Positions 1-10,584 are shown, counted from the first letter of the stretch. The stretch is 64,000 nucleotides of DNA from Alcanivorax limicola (GCF_019931215.1 NZ_JAIOUB010000004.1:372001-436000); one strand, 5' to 3'. Numbers and translations: made by a program. The notes: generated from the sequence alone by a model not told the origin.

Positions 1-94
1 TTCACTCACTGCCGGCCCCCTGCTGCGGGACCCCGTCCAGCAGTTGCGTGGCTGGTGGCGCCCAACCGGATTCAGCGGTGGGGGGGGCACATGA
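1..94 (+). CDS. 3' end of an unidentified gene (cut by left edge)
   Basis: An open frame enters from the left edge and stops at the TGA at 92-94, ending in a glycine-rich tail (GFSGGGGT). A second frame is also open from base 1 to the TAG at 150, and an ATG at 91 overlaps the TGA as ATGA, so a 19-residue peptide ending LPAGTEL could follow. About 30 residues are too few to name a family. Which of the two frames is coding cannot be decided without the sequence to the left. Confidence 0.25.
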   Translation, partial: SLTAGPLLRDPVQQLRGWWRPTGFSGGGGT

Positions 95-150
95 TCGGCA
101 TCATCATCACCCCGAGGATCATTACCCTGCCCGCCGGGACCGAGCTGTAG

Positions 151-433
151 ATTCTGTTCTTTCATATTCTTCAGATACTGCTCGCGGAGTCGCACTTTGC
201 AAGTGCAGCATGCACAGCAGAATGCTTCGGGGATTTGCGGCGGGCGAACTCGTTGGCCTTGGCGCCACTAAAACAGCTCAGCATGGCATTTCTAATGCTT
301 GCTATATCTAAGACTTCTGCGAAGCTGGTATCTAGATCATTGCCCTTCTACGGATGGGGAGCACCGCCTCCAACGTCCTTAACGTTCGTTCATACATGGA
401 TACATGCATTTCAGCGAGACTCGAGGCATATAA
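151..433. other. gene-free stretch
   Basis: No convincing coding frame was seen. It holds a short perfect inverted repeat, GCACTT-TGC-AAGTGC, at 192-206 with no T-run after it, so it is not an obvious terminator. Base composition becomes A+T-rich toward the right, where the small membrane protein begins. Confidence 0.4.
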
Positions 434-568
434 ATGACACATGCAAAGAAAATTGCAGCGCTTTTTCTTATGGTTTTAATTGTTATTGCTTATGTTATTT
501 TTGCACCATGGGTAAGGCACTGCTTTTTGCTCGGCGAGTGCATGAGTATAATTAAAGGAATTTTTTGA
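434..568 (+). CDS. small single-span membrane protein (44 aa)
   Basis: A 44-residue frame starts at ATG 434, seven bases after a GAGG Shine-Dalgarno match at 423-426, and stops at TGA 566-568. Residues 3-6 are H-A-K-K, followed by one strongly hydrophobic segment at about residues 8-27 (beginning AALFLMVLIVIAY) and a short tail with two cysteines. The positive start and hydrophobic core suggest an inner-membrane peptide with its N-terminus in the cytoplasm. The stretch is A+T-rich compared with the argA region. No family is recognised. Small phage proteins, type I toxins and regulatory peptides share this shape, and nothing here chooses among them. Confidence 0.45.
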   Translation: MTHAKKIAALFLMVLIVIAYVIFAPWVRHCFLLGECMSIIKGIF

Positions 569-757
569 GCATACTGCATCTTCTGACACCCGAGTGACGG
601 AGGCATGCCCCGCCGCGCTACAACATGATGCCGGGGATTTTCGAGGCGCAAGTGCCTATTATCCGTACCAGATGGCAGATGGAGGTGGCGCGCCGGAAGC
701 ACCGCGGGCACACATCCCATAATTAAGCCTCACTTCTCTGCCATGGATGGAGCAACC
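569..757. other. intergenic, with a doubtful mini-ORF
   Basis: A frame opening with GTG at 594 runs 42 codons to TAA at 720-722 and reads like protein in places (YYPYQMADGGGAPEAP), but it has no ribosome binding site and no recognisable relative. The end of the stretch carries the GGAG (749-752) that serves the lipoprotein at 758. Confidence 0.25.
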
Positions 758-1276
758 ATGTTTGCCAGGACCAGACTGACCTCATATGCGAAAAAGGCAC
801 CGCTACTGGCGACCACACTACTGGCGCTCTGCCTTCAAGGCTGCAATTCCTTCGGCTACTACCCCAACGATGTCGACGGGGGCCTGCTTGGAAGATGCCT
901 GGCTCTGGCCACGAATTTTGAGATCTATCAGGCCAAGAGGGCTACGGTCTTCCAATCGGAGAGGATTTCATTTCCAGAAGGAGGCGAGCCCAGCTTCGCC
1001 ATGAGAGAGAGTATAAAAAATGGGCGTGACTGGCGTGTCGGAACCCTTGAGAAAGGCTCTCGGGTCGAGATAACGAAGGTCACGACCTACGAACCGATTT
1101 GGGTTCCCTACTACTTGAGAATCATTGTTCGCGTGCTGGACGGTGAGCATTCCGGCATGGAGATGGACTTGGCAACTTATGCTCGCTATCACCCGAGACC
1201 CGCCGTAGTCACATCAGCAACCCTTGATCCGGCAGAGGTTGAGTTCATACCCGACTATCTCATCGACTGCGAGTAG
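758..1276 (+). CDS. putative lipoprotein of unknown function
   Basis: 172 residues. ATG 758 is preferred over the in-frame ATG at 743, because GGAG at 749-752 lies five bases before it while nothing precedes 743. The N-terminus has basic residues (ARTRLTSYAKK), a hydrophobic stretch and a lipobox ending L-Q-G-C with the cysteine at about residue 29, so it should be a type II signal peptide substrate anchored in the outer or inner membrane. Aspartate does not follow the cysteine (it is N-S-F), so outer-membrane sorting would be expected under the usual rule. The mature part is mixed alpha/beta-like, with no domain I can name. It belongs to the unrecognised accessory block at the left end. Confidence 0.7.
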   Translation: MFARTRLTSYAKKAPLLATTLLALCLQGCNSFGYYPNDVDGGLLGRCLALATNFEIYQAKRATVFQSERISFPEGGEPSFAMRESIKNGRDWRVGTLEKGSRVEITKVTTYEPIWVPYYLRIIVRVLDGEHSGMEMDLATYARYHPRPAVVTSATLDPAEVEFIPDYLIDCE

Positions 1277-1350
1277 GCATTGTGTCTCCAAAGATCTGCT
1301 GTCTACACCAACCACTGCTGAACGTCATACCACGGAGACGTAGACAATCC

Positions 1351-2013
1351 ATGCATAAGAATCTGGTTTCTCTAACGACATCAAGTTCTGTGCTCCACAC
1401 ATGCATGGTGAAACATGGCATGAAGGAGCAAGATCTTTTTGGTAATACCGTGGAAGGCGCCGCATCCAAGCATGCCGTTATAATGATGGCCATCTACCTG
1501 ATTGAGAACTCAGAGAAGCTACCTTTAGAAGACATCTATCATGACTTGGCCGAGAAAGCCATCTGGCAACAGAGCCTTGAAAGCCTTTCTTTTGTAAAAG
1601 AGGTTTTTATCGAGAGCGGCCTGATTCGGGATGAGCATGATAAAATATCAGAAGAAATAAATTCAATGATAAAAAGAGATTCAACAATCGCATACTTTTA
1701 CTCAGAATCCATCTGCAGGCTGCCACAGGCCGGAGAAGGCATTCACTCGGGAACAATTCTGTATCTTTCATTAGCATCCTGCCTTGGGCATCTTATTTCC
1801 TGGAACTTCCTTTACTTCTACTCTCATGCCATTTCAAAACCATTGAGACCATTATATTTCACTTTTATTTTTGCAATTCTATTAATGTCCATCCCTGCAT
1901 TTATAATTAAAGGCAATGATAAGTTTTACTGGCGGCATTATGAGTTGCGCGGACTAGCCCCGAAATCTGTTTCTCGTATAGACAGTATTCTTTCAAAGTC
2001 AAAAACCGCGTAA
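1351..2013 (+). CDS. hypothetical protein with two C-terminal membrane segments
   Basis: About 220 residues from ATG 1351. The frame stays open back to a GTG at 1282, but residues from there (rich in P, R and C) look untranslated; the ribosome site for 1351 (GGAG at 1334-1337) is rather distant, so the start is uncertain. The N-terminal two thirds is soluble and partly acidic. Two hydrophobic spans at about residues 134-157 and 168-186 form a hairpin, followed by a basic tail. Codon use is A+T-rich, unlike argA immediately to the right, and fits the horizontally acquired look of 150-2013. No family is recognised. It lies 74 bases after the lipoprotein and may share its transcript. Confidence 0.6.
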   Translation: MHKNLVSLTTSSSVLHTCMVKHGMKEQDLFGNTVEGAASKHAVIMMAIYLIENSEKLPLEDIYHDLAEKAIWQQSLESLSFVKEVFIESGLIRDEHDKISEEINSMIKRDSTIAYFYSESICRLPQAGEGIHSGTILYLSLASCLGHLISWNFLYFYSHAISKPLRPLYFTFIFAILLMSIPAFIIKGNDKFYWRHYELRGLAPKSVSRIDSILSKSKTA

Positions 2014-2348
2014 ACATTGCTTCAAGGCAAACCGGCAACCTCGAGCAGCCAAGCTTGGCGACACGCCAGCCCCACACGCTCCCCACACCTGCGCCGCAAC
2101 AAGCTCTGCCCGAGCCGCGGGCTCTCAACCACCTTACGTTAGTGCGTTAGCGCCACCAGCAATGCCTGCGCAGGCCCAGGGGCTACCGGCCGGCGACATG
2201 GTTGAAACCTCTGCACGCCCAACGGGCAACACTATCGGTCCGGAGCCCTCTCCGCTCCCGTCGCGCTTACTCCATAGCCCCTTCAGTGCCTGTCCCTTAT
2301 ACTCTTCCTTTTGGGCTTTGCACCTACCCCGACCCGGACGCACTAAGG
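2014..2348. other. intergenic region upstream of argA
   Basis: 335 bases mark the change from the A+T-rich accessory block to G+C-rich core sequence. I see no tRNA, no repeat and no convincing gene. The argA frame stays open back into it, but the residues there do not resemble an ArgA N-terminus. The argA promoter is presumably here; no clear operator was found. Confidence 0.4.
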
Positions 2349-3710
2349 ATGACGAAAAACACCTCGGGCAATACGACCGCGCTCTCTACGGCGCCCTCTA
2401 CGGCACCCCAGGACCATGTGACCTGGTTCCGTAACTCGTCGCCCTATATCAACGCCCATCGCGGGCGCACCTTTGTGGTGATGATCTCGGGCGAAGCGGT
2501 GGAGGAGCCGAGCTTCAACCACATCATTCACGATCTGGCGCTGCTCAGCAGCCTGGGGATCCGATTGGTGCTGGTGCACGGGGCGCGGCCGCAGATCAGT
2601 GCGCGGCTGGCGGCGCGGGGCATTGATTCTCACTTCGAGCGGCATACCCGTATCACCGACAGTGCGGCGCTGGAATGCGCGCTGGATGCGGTGGGGGCGG
2701 TGCGGCTGCGGGTCGAGGGGCTGTTTTCCATGGGGCTGGCCAATTCGCCCATGCATAACGCCAGTATCCAGGTAGTGTCGGGTAACTTCGTCATCGCCAA
2801 GCCGGTGGGGGTGCGGGACGGCTTTGATTACCAGCACACCGGCGAGGTGCGGCGGGTCCAGGTGGAGGCGATTCAGCGCCAGCTGGATAACGGCAATATC
2901 GTGCTGCTGTCGCCGATTGGCTGCTCGCCGACGGGCGAGCTGTTCAACATGAACTCCGAGGAGGTCGCGTCCACCACCGCCATTGCGCTGAAAGCGGACA
3001 AGATCATCTATCTGGGGGAAGACGCCGGGGTGCAGGACAGCGCGGGCGCGCTGGTGCGGGAGATCTCGCCCCAGGAGGCCGGGCAGCTGCTGGCGAAGGA
3101 AATCATCACCAATCCGCACACCGAGCGGCAGCTCACGGCGGCCTGCCACGCGGCCAGCAACGGGGTGGCGCGGGCACATCTGGTGAATTTCCGCGAAGAC
3201 GGCGCGCTATTGCGTGAACTGTTCACCCGAGATGGTTGCGGCACGCTGGTGACGCGGGAAAACTACGAGAATATTCGTGGCGCCTATATCGAAGATGTCG
3301 GCGGCATTCTGGAGCTGATTGCACCGCTTGAAGAAGCCGGCATTCTGGTGCGGCGCTCGCGGGAGTTGCTGGAGGCCGAGATCAAGCGCTTCACCATCAT
3401 CGAGCGGGATGGCATGGTGATCGGCTGCGCGGCGCTGTATCCGTTCGAGGATGGCCAGTCGGCGGAGTTGGCCTGTGTCGCCGTGCACACCGATTATCGC
3501 AGCGCGCAGCGCGGCAAGAAACTGATGGCCTATGTGGAGCGGCGCGCCCGGACGCAGGGGCTGACCACCATCTATGTGCTCTCCACGCAGACAGCGCACT
3601 GGTTCCGGGAGCAGGGCTTTGAGCCGGTGTCCGTGGAAGAGCTGCCCGGTGAGCGCAAGAGCCTGTACAACTATCAACGCAAATCCAAAGTGTTTCGCAA
3701 ACAGCTTTGA
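2349..3710 (+). CDS. argA: amino-acid N-acetyltransferase (N-acetylglutamate synthase)
   Basis: Makes N-acetylglutamate from glutamate and acetyl-CoA, the first step of arginine biosynthesis. At 453 residues it is the two-domain bacterial type: an amino-acid-kinase fold at about residues 25-285 (LVLVHGARPQI near 73-83 is the glycine-containing loop) and a GNAT domain at about 300-453 with the acetyl-CoA loop around YRSAQRGKKL. The kinase-like domain normally carries the arginine feedback site. Start: ATG 2349 gives a length near the usual 430-450; the AAGG before it is too close to be a good ribosome site, and the frame is open further upstream, so the start is tentative. ilvD follows after 39 bases in the same direction. 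Confidence 0.95.
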   Translation: MTKNTSGNTTALSTAPSTAPQDHVTWFRNSSPYINAHRGRTFVVMISGEAVEEPSFNHIIHDLALLSSLGIRLVLVHGARPQISARLAARGIDSHFERHTRITDSAALECALDAVGAVRLRVEGLFSMGLANSPMHNASIQVVSGNFVIAKPVGVRDGFDYQHTGEVRRVQVEAIQRQLDNGNIVLLSPIGCSPTGELFNMNSEEVASTTAIALKADKIIYLGEDAGVQDSAGALVREISPQEAGQLLAKEIITNPHTERQLTAACHAASNGVARAHLVNFREDGALLRELFTRDGCGTLVTRENYENIRGAYIEDVGGILELIAPLEEAGILVRRSRELLEAEIKRFTIIERDGMVIGCAALYPFEDGQSAELACVAVHTDYRSAQRGKKLMAYVERRARTQGLTTIYVLSTQTAHWFREQGFEPVSVEELPGERKSLYNYQRKSKVFRKQL

Positions 3711-3749
3711 CACACTGACGACCAGACCCGACAGACCAGGTGATTTTTC

Positions 3750-5426
<1,677 letters not shown>

Positions 5427-5452
5427 TTCCCTTCATCAACGCGGGGCAGCCC

Positions 5453-6790
5453 ATGAGTCTCAAGCACGCCCTGATGCCGCGGCTGGCAGCCTTTCTCACC
5501 AGCCCCGGCAGACAACGCTGGCAGCGCCGGACGCAGGAATTGCGCCGGCGCCTGGCCCGGCGCCCTCACCGTGCGGTGTTCTACTTCCGTGCGGATGACC
5601 CCTATTCCGTGCTGTTGCTGCAGCTGTTGCCGGCATTCAGCGCGCACTTCGGCCTGCAGATTCAACCCCGGGTCATGCAGTATCTGGATCAGGAAATGTA
5701 CCCGGAGCCAGAACTGTTGGCCGATCTGGCGCGCCGGGATGCCATTGCGCTGGCCGCCTTCTGCCATCTGGAGTTTCCCGAGCACTGGCAGATCCCCTCC
5801 CACGACCGCGTGCAGCTGGCCACACGCATTCTGCTGCGTCACGAACAGGACCCGTCCTTTATGGCGCTGGCCATGACCGTCAGCCGGGCGCTCTGGGCCG
5901 GCGGCCTGTCCGAAGGAGAGGATGCACTGACCGCACTGGCCACCGAATCCAGCCCCATGCCCGAAGACCAGACCCGCATGGCCATGGAAGCGCGACGCGA
6001 CCAGTTCCTGCGCGAGGGTCACTATCTCACCGGCACACTGCACTACGCTGGTGAATGGTACTGGGGCATTGACCGTCTGGATCATCTGGCCCGTCGGCTG
6101 GATGCGTTGGGCCAGCATGGCCACGGCACGGGGCCCGCGCACTGGCCACACCCCTACGGGCGCGCCAAGAACCTGCAACTGCCCGGCGCCAATCCGCATG
6201 TGGCGGGCAAGGCACTCACACTCTATTTCTCGTTCCGCAGCCCCTATTCCTGGCTCGTCTTGCCACGGCTGTATCGCCTGGTGGATCACTATGGCCTGAC
6301 GCTGGATGTGCGGCCGGTGCTGCCCATGGTCATGCGCGGCCTGAGTGTGCCGCGCGCCAAGCGTTTTTATATTCTCCACGATGCGGCGCGGGAAGCGCGG
6401 CTGCACGAGATTCCCTTCGGCAAGATCTGTGATCCGGTGGGCGCGGGGGTGGAGCGCTGCATGGCGCTTTGGCCGTTTGCCGAGAAGGAAGGCAAGCTGC
6501 GCGACTGGCTGCGCGCCGCCGCCCGGGGCATCTGGAGCCAGGGGACCAACCCCGCCAGTGATGCCGGGCTGCAGGCGCTGTGCGAAGAAGCCGGGCTGGA
6601 CTGGAACCGGGCCCGCCGCTGGCTGGACGACAAGGAATGGATCGCACGGGCCACGTCCAATCGGGACGAAATGATGGCCGGTGGCAGTTGGGGCGTGCCA
6701 ACGATGATGCTGGATGGCACTCTCTACTGGGGCCAGGACCGCCTCGGACTCCTTGAACAACATTTGCTCGATGTTAAATCCCACAATTAA
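5453..6790 (+). CDS. tandem DsbA-fold protein, 2-hydroxychromene-2-carboxylate isomerase-like
   Basis: 445 residues with two thioredoxin-fold halves of the DSBA/HCCA-isomerase family (PF01323 type). The first begins at about residue 40 (VFYFRADDPYS), the second at about 255 (LYFSFRSPYSWLVLPRL). The second is the better preserved: its S-P-Y-S is where HCCA isomerases and kappa-class glutathione transferases have the catalytic serine, and WGVPTMMLDG near the end is the cis-proline loop. The first half has D-D-P-Y-S and may be structural. Neither half has a CXXC, so this is not a disulfide oxidoreductase. It heads a tight three-gene set with a MAPEG protein and a ferredoxin-reductase, suggesting glutathione-linked detoxification or aromatic metabolism. 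The substrate is unknown. Confidence 0.8.
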   Translation: MSLKHALMPRLAAFLTSPGRQRWQRRTQELRRRLARRPHRAVFYFRADDPYSVLLLQLLPAFSAHFGLQIQPRVMQYLDQEMYPEPELLADLARRDAIALAAFCHLEFPEHWQIPSHDRVQLATRILLRHEQDPSFMALAMTVSRALWAGGLSEGEDALTALATESSPMPEDQTRMAMEARRDQFLREGHYLTGTLHYAGEWYWGIDRLDHLARRLDALGQHGHGTGPAHWPHPYGRAKNLQLPGANPHVAGKALTLYFSFRSPYSWLVLPRLYRLVDHYGLTLDVRPVLPMVMRGLSVPRAKRFYILHDAAREARLHEIPFGKICDPVGAGVERCMALWPFAEKEGKLRDWLRAAARGIWSQGTNPASDAGLQALCEEAGLDWNRARRWLDDKEWIARATSNRDEMMAGGSWGVPTMMLDGTLYWGQDRLGLLEQHLLDVKSHN

Positions 6791-6802
6791 AGAGGAAAGC
6801 CC

Positions 6803-7186
6803 ATGACCACCGCATATTGGTGCATGCTTGTCGCCATCTTTCTGCCCTATCTGTTTACCGGGTTCGCCAAATTCCAGGGCGGCTTTGGCCCGAAGCAGAA
6901 CCATAACCCCCGGGAATTTCTCGATGCCCTCAACGGGGCACGCAAACGCGCACACTGGGCGCAGCAGAACAGCTTCGAAGTGACACCGGCGTTTCTGGCT
7001 GCCGTGATTGTTGCCTCGGTGGTCGGCACTATCGGCCAGGGCACGCTGGACATGCTGGCCATCGCCTTTGTTGTCAGCCGCGTTCTGTTCGGCATCTGTT
7101 ATATCGCCGATTGGGCCACGCTGCGCTCGCTGGTCTGGTTTGCCGGCATGGCCATCATCGCGTCGTTGTTTATCATGAGCGCATGA
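6803..7186 (+). CDS. MAPEG family membrane protein
   Basis: 127 residues with about four membrane segments and the family pattern: an N-terminal span, the loop with NPREFL and ARKRAHWAQQNSFE, then three hydrophobic stretches. The MAPEG family (PF01124) covers membrane-associated proteins of eicosanoid and glutathione metabolism; bacterial members are inner-membrane proteins, some with glutathione transferase or peroxidase activity, most uncharacterised. AGAGGAAA lies just before ATG 6803. It follows the DsbA-fold gene by 12 bases and its stop codon overlaps the start of the next gene (ATGA), so the three are almost certainly co-transcribed and translationally coupled. Confidence 0.88.
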   Translation: MTTAYWCMLVAIFLPYLFTGFAKFQGGFGPKQNHNPREFLDALNGARKRAHWAQQNSFEVTPAFLAAVIVASVVGTIGQGTLDMLAIAFVVSRVLFGICYIADWATLRSLVWFAGMAIIASLFIMSA

Positions 7187-8193
7187 CGCAACACCTGATC
7201 ACCGTCACCGTCACCGGCTGCGGCGCCAGCTACGGCGCTGACAGCACGGAAACACTGCTCGAAGCCGGCCTGCGCGCCGGCTTCGGCTTTCCCAGCGCCT
7301 GCCGCAATGGCAATTGCCTGCGCTGCCAGGGCACGCTTCTGCGCGGCAGCGTGCAACTGCGCAACGGGCGCATCATTTACGCGGGCGAAGCCGCCGCAGC
7401 ACAGGTGCTATACTGCGTCGCTCACGCTCAGGAACCTTGCGAGATCAATGTGCCGGACATCACCGCCCCGGGCCAGCTCCCGGTCATAGAAGCCGCTTGC
7501 CAGATCACCGATATCACGTCTCTGAATCACGATGTCAGCCGCGTGATCCTGAAGCTGCCCGCCGGCAAAGCCGTGCAGTGGTACGCCGGGCAATATCTTG
7601 AATTGCTGTTGCCCCAGGGCCCGTCCGCGTTTTCCATTGCCAATGCCCGCAGCGGCGACGGCCGCGATCTGGAACTGCACGTGCGGCACACTGCCGACAA
7701 CCCGTCCTCCCTGGAGGTCATGGCGCACCTGCGTGACAATCCGGTGGTGCGTGCACGATTGCCCGGTGGCGAACGCTGGATTGGCGACACGCTGCCGTCA
7801 GGGCCGGTGTGGTTTATCTGTGGTTCCACCGGGTTTGCGCCGGCCAAAGCCATGATCGAGCACCTGTTGACGCGTCATTTCCCTCACGCCATATACCTTT
7901 ACTGGGGCGCGCGCACCGAAGCCGATATATATCTGCCCGCGCTGCCGGAAGCCTGGGCCAGCGCTGGCCAGGTGCAGTATGTGCCGGTGCTGTCTGACGC
8001 TGCGGACAAGCGCTACCGGAGCGGGCTGGTCCACGAAGCTGCCCTCGCCGACATGACCGATCCGGCCAGTGCAGAATGCCATGTGGGCGGTTCTCCTGTG
8101 ATGGCCTGGGCCGTCTTTGATGCGCTGCTTGCCGCCGGTGTGCCGCCGGAAAATATTCATTCGGATGTGTTCGACTACGCCCCCCGGCAGTAG
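7183..8193 (+). CDS. 2Fe-2S ferredoxin-NAD(P)H oxidoreductase fusion
   Basis: 336 residues from ATG 7183, which overlaps the upstream stop by four bases. The N-terminal plant-type ferredoxin domain has cysteines C40, C45, C48 and C78 (CRNGNCLRC, then YCVAHA). It is followed by an FAD-binding barrel and an NAD-binding domain (WFICGSTGFAPAKAMIEHLL holds the nucleotide loop). This is the layout of CDP-6-deoxy-delta-3,4-glucoseen reductase-like and phenol/toluate reductase components, which pass electrons from NAD(P)H to a partner oxygenase or reductase. No oxygenase lies nearby; the two upstream genes (DsbA-fold and MAPEG) are the likeliest functional partners. The physiological acceptor is unknown. 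Confidence 0.88.
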   Translation: MTQHLITVTVTGCGASYGADSTETLLEAGLRAGFGFPSACRNGNCLRCQGTLLRGSVQLRNGRIIYAGEAAAAQVLYCVAHAQEPCEINVPDITAPGQLPVIEAACQITDITSLNHDVSRVILKLPAGKAVQWYAGQYLELLLPQGPSAFSIANARSGDGRDLELHVRHTADNPSSLEVMAHLRDNPVVRARLPGGERWIGDTLPSGPVWFICGSTGFAPAKAMIEHLLTRHFPHAIYLYWGARTEADIYLPALPEAWASAGQVQYVPVLSDAADKRYRSGLVHEAALADMTDPASAECHVGGSPVMAWAVFDALLAAGVPPENIHSDVFDYAPRQ

Positions 8194-8231
8194 CCACATC
8201 GACTCGACAACATTGATTGAAAGGCCCGGAC

Positions 8232-9302
8232 ATGTTCAAAAGCGCAACGCAGTTTCGGCACGCGCAGCCCGATCGCATCGGGGTACTGATCACCAATCTG
8301 GGCACACCGGACGCCGCCACGCCGGGCGCCCTGCGCCGTTACCTGAAGGAATTCCTGTCTGATCCCCGCGTGGTGGAAGTGCCCCGGCCGATCTGGTGGC
8401 TGATTCTGAATCTGGTGATTCTCAATATCCGCCCGCGCCGGTCTGCCGCCGCCTATCGCACCGTCTGGACGGAGCGCGGATCGCCCTTGCTGTTTCACAC
8501 CAGCGATCAATGCGAGGCCCTGCGCGAAACCCTGAAAGACCGCTACGGCGAGCGCGTGGTGGTGGAATTCGCCATGCGTTACGGCAACCCGTCGATCGCC
8601 TCGGCGCTGGACCGGATGCAGGATGCCGGTGTTCGCCAGTTGATCGTACTGCCTTTGTACCCGCAGTATTCCGCGTCCACCAATGGCTCGACCTTCGATG
8701 CGGTATCCGCCGATTTTCAGCGGCGACGCTGGCTGCCGGACCTGCATTTCATCAGCCACTACCCGGACTTTCCGCCCTACATCGAGGCGATGGCGGCACG
8801 CATCCGCCAGCACTGGGCAGAGCACGGGCGCGCCGACACGTTGATGTTTTCCTATCACGGCATCCCCAAGCGCTATTTGCTCAACGGCGACCCCTATCAC
8901 TGCGAATGCCACAAGACGTCGCGGCTGCTGGCGCAAGCGCTGGAGCTCTCGGACGGCGAGTACCTGACCAGCTTCCAGTCCCGCTTCGGGCGCGAGGAAT
9001 GGCTCAAACCCTACACAGATGAAACCCTGAAAAGCCTGCCAGGGCAGGGCGTCAAATCAGTGCAGGTGTTCTGCCCGGGCTTTGCGGCAGATTGTCTGGA
9101 AACCATTGAGGAAATCGGTGAGGAAAACCGGGAGTACTTTATGGAGAGCGGCGGCGAGCGCTATGAATACATCGCCGCCCTGAACGCAACGCCTGCACAT
9201 ATCGACGCGCTGGCTGCGCTGGTGTCACCGCAGCTGGAACAATGGTTGAGTGTGCCGCAGCGGGATGCGGCACTGACTGAGCAGTTGGCGGAGCGGCTGT
9301 AG
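8232..9302 (+). CDS. hemH: ferrochelatase
   Basis: Inserts ferrous iron into protoporphyrin IX, the last step of protohaem synthesis, at the inner face of the membrane. 356 residues with family hallmarks: the N-terminal LITNLGTPD, the catalytic histidine in SYHGIPKRYL (about residue 209), and the C-terminal FCPGFAADCLETIEEI block with its conserved glutamates. ATG 8232 has GAAAGG eight bases upstream; a TTG at 8217 is in frame but less likely. It follows the redox operon by 38 bases and converges on the hemCDXY cluster, so haem genes face each other here. Confidence 0.97.
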   Translation: MFKSATQFRHAQPDRIGVLITNLGTPDAATPGALRRYLKEFLSDPRVVEVPRPIWWLILNLVILNIRPRRSAAAYRTVWTERGSPLLFHTSDQCEALRETLKDRYGERVVVEFAMRYGNPSIASALDRMQDAGVRQLIVLPLYPQYSASTNGSTFDAVSADFQRRRWLPDLHFISHYPDFPPYIEAMAARIRQHWAEHGRADTLMFSYHGIPKRYLLNGDPYHCECHKTSRLLAQALELSDGEYLTSFQSRFGREEWLKPYTDETLKSLPGQGVKSVQVFCPGFAADCLETIEEIGEENREYFMESGGERYEYIAALNATPAHIDALAALVSPQLEQWLSVPQRDAALTEQLAERL

Positions 9303-9333
9303 CGTTCACTCCACACCAGCTCGCTCCACCATC

Positions 9334-10584
9334 TCATTCGACCAGAGCCGGCTTCTTCCGGGGCAAGGGCAAGGCGGGCAGCGTCTTGCCCGTCAGTGCC
9401 ATCTGTTGGGTCAGGCATGCTGCCGCAGCGCCCGTCTCCCCCAACGCATCCAGCAACCGGGCCAGTTCGGCCAGCGCGGTGGCGTTGTCGGCATGGCCCG
9501 CCGTTTCGAAGAAGGCGCGCGCCTTACCCCATAATTGGGCTTTCAATGCCACACGGCCCGCCGTCAGTAGCAGCCGCTGATTGCCGGGGCGCTCGCCAAG
9601 CCATTGCTCCAGTCGCGCCAGCAGTTGCTCTGGCGGCACGTCATCAATGGCTTCCAGTACCGCTACCAGGCCGTCATCCCAGTCTTTATCAATGCGCCGC
9701 TCAATGACTTTCAATGCGGCCGGGCCATCGCCGAACTGGGCAAGGTAACCGGCATACTGAGCGCGCAACGCCGGTTCACGACGCAGGCGTTGCGGTACTC
9801 GCTTCCACAGCCGGGCCAGCGTTTCGCGGCGCTGCACGGCATTATTGAAGCCCGGCATGCTCGCCGCCTGACGCATACGGCCGAGCCAGGCGCGGTACTC
9901 GCGCTGGTCCAGCCGGGGGTCCGCATCGATCTTGCGCAGCGCCGGCATCAAGTCACACAGACCAGCCCAATTGCCCTCGCGGCCATAGGCTTCCGCCAGC
10001 ATATTCATCAACACCGGGCTGTCACCGTAGCGCTTGCGCTCCGGTTCGAGCAGCTCGCGGGCGCGCTGGGGTGCGCCGTCATAGAGGGCGATGCGGGCGC
10101 GCAGCAACAACGTCGGCAAGCGGCCGCTTGGCGCCGTTGCGGCCTGGGCCAGTGCCTCACGCATGGCATCACCGTCACCGACCTGCCGCGCGGCTACGGC
10201 CGCTGCCAGCCAGGCCGGCAAGGGCCAGTCGGCACGGCGCGCCGCCGAGGTCAGCAGCCCTTCAGCGCGCTGCCAGTGACCCGCCGCCAGTTCCAGCAAT
10301 CCCTGCTGCAGCTGGCGCTGAGCGGCCTGACGGCGACGCCAGCCGGTCCAGCTGGCCGGTGTCAGGAAACGCCAGAGCGGCGCCATGAACAGCGTCAGCA
10401 ATATCAGCGCGGCACCGGCTAGCACCAGCATCAATACCAGAAATACCACCGAGGTTTCGATCTCGCGCTGGCCATGGACCAGCAACACATAGCCAGGATC
10501 TGCCAGCAACCAGGAGCCGAGCCACAGGGCCCCGAGCAGTGCCAGGGCCAGGGCGAGCATCAGCCACACCACCAGCCTTTTCAT
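9334..10584 (-). CDS. hemY: HemY, TPR-containing haem biosynthesis-associated protein
   Basis: 416 residues. Two hydrophobic spans at the start (about residues 3-27 and 43-66) anchor it in the inner membrane; the remainder is alpha-helical TPR-like repeats in the periplasm or cytoplasm. This is the gammaproteobacterial HemY (HemY_N family), always found after hemC-hemD-hemX. It is not the protoporphyrinogen oxidase of the same name in Bacillus, and its exact role in haem synthesis is not settled. Its start overlaps the end of hemX by four bases. It ends 31 bases from the convergent hemH with no obvious terminator between. Confidence 0.93.
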   Translation of the reverse strand: MKRLVVWLMLALALALLGALWLGSWLLADPGYVLLVHGQREIETSVVFLVLMLVLAGAALILLTLFMAPLWRFLTPASWTGWRRRQAAQRQLQQGLLELAAGHWQRAEGLLTSAARRADWPLPAWLAAAVAARQVGDGDAMREALAQAATAPSGRLPTLLLRARIALYDGAPQRARELLEPERKRYGDSPVLMNMLAEAYGREGNWAGLCDLMPALRKIDADPRLDQREYRAWLGRMRQAASMPGFNNAVQRRETLARLWKRVPQRLRREPALRAQYAGYLAQFGDGPAALKVIERRIDKDWDDGLVAVLEAIDDVPPEQLLARLEQWLGERPGNQRLLLTAGRVALKAQLWGKARAFFETAGHADNATALAELARLLDALGETGAAAACLTQQMALTGKTLPALPLPRKKPALVE

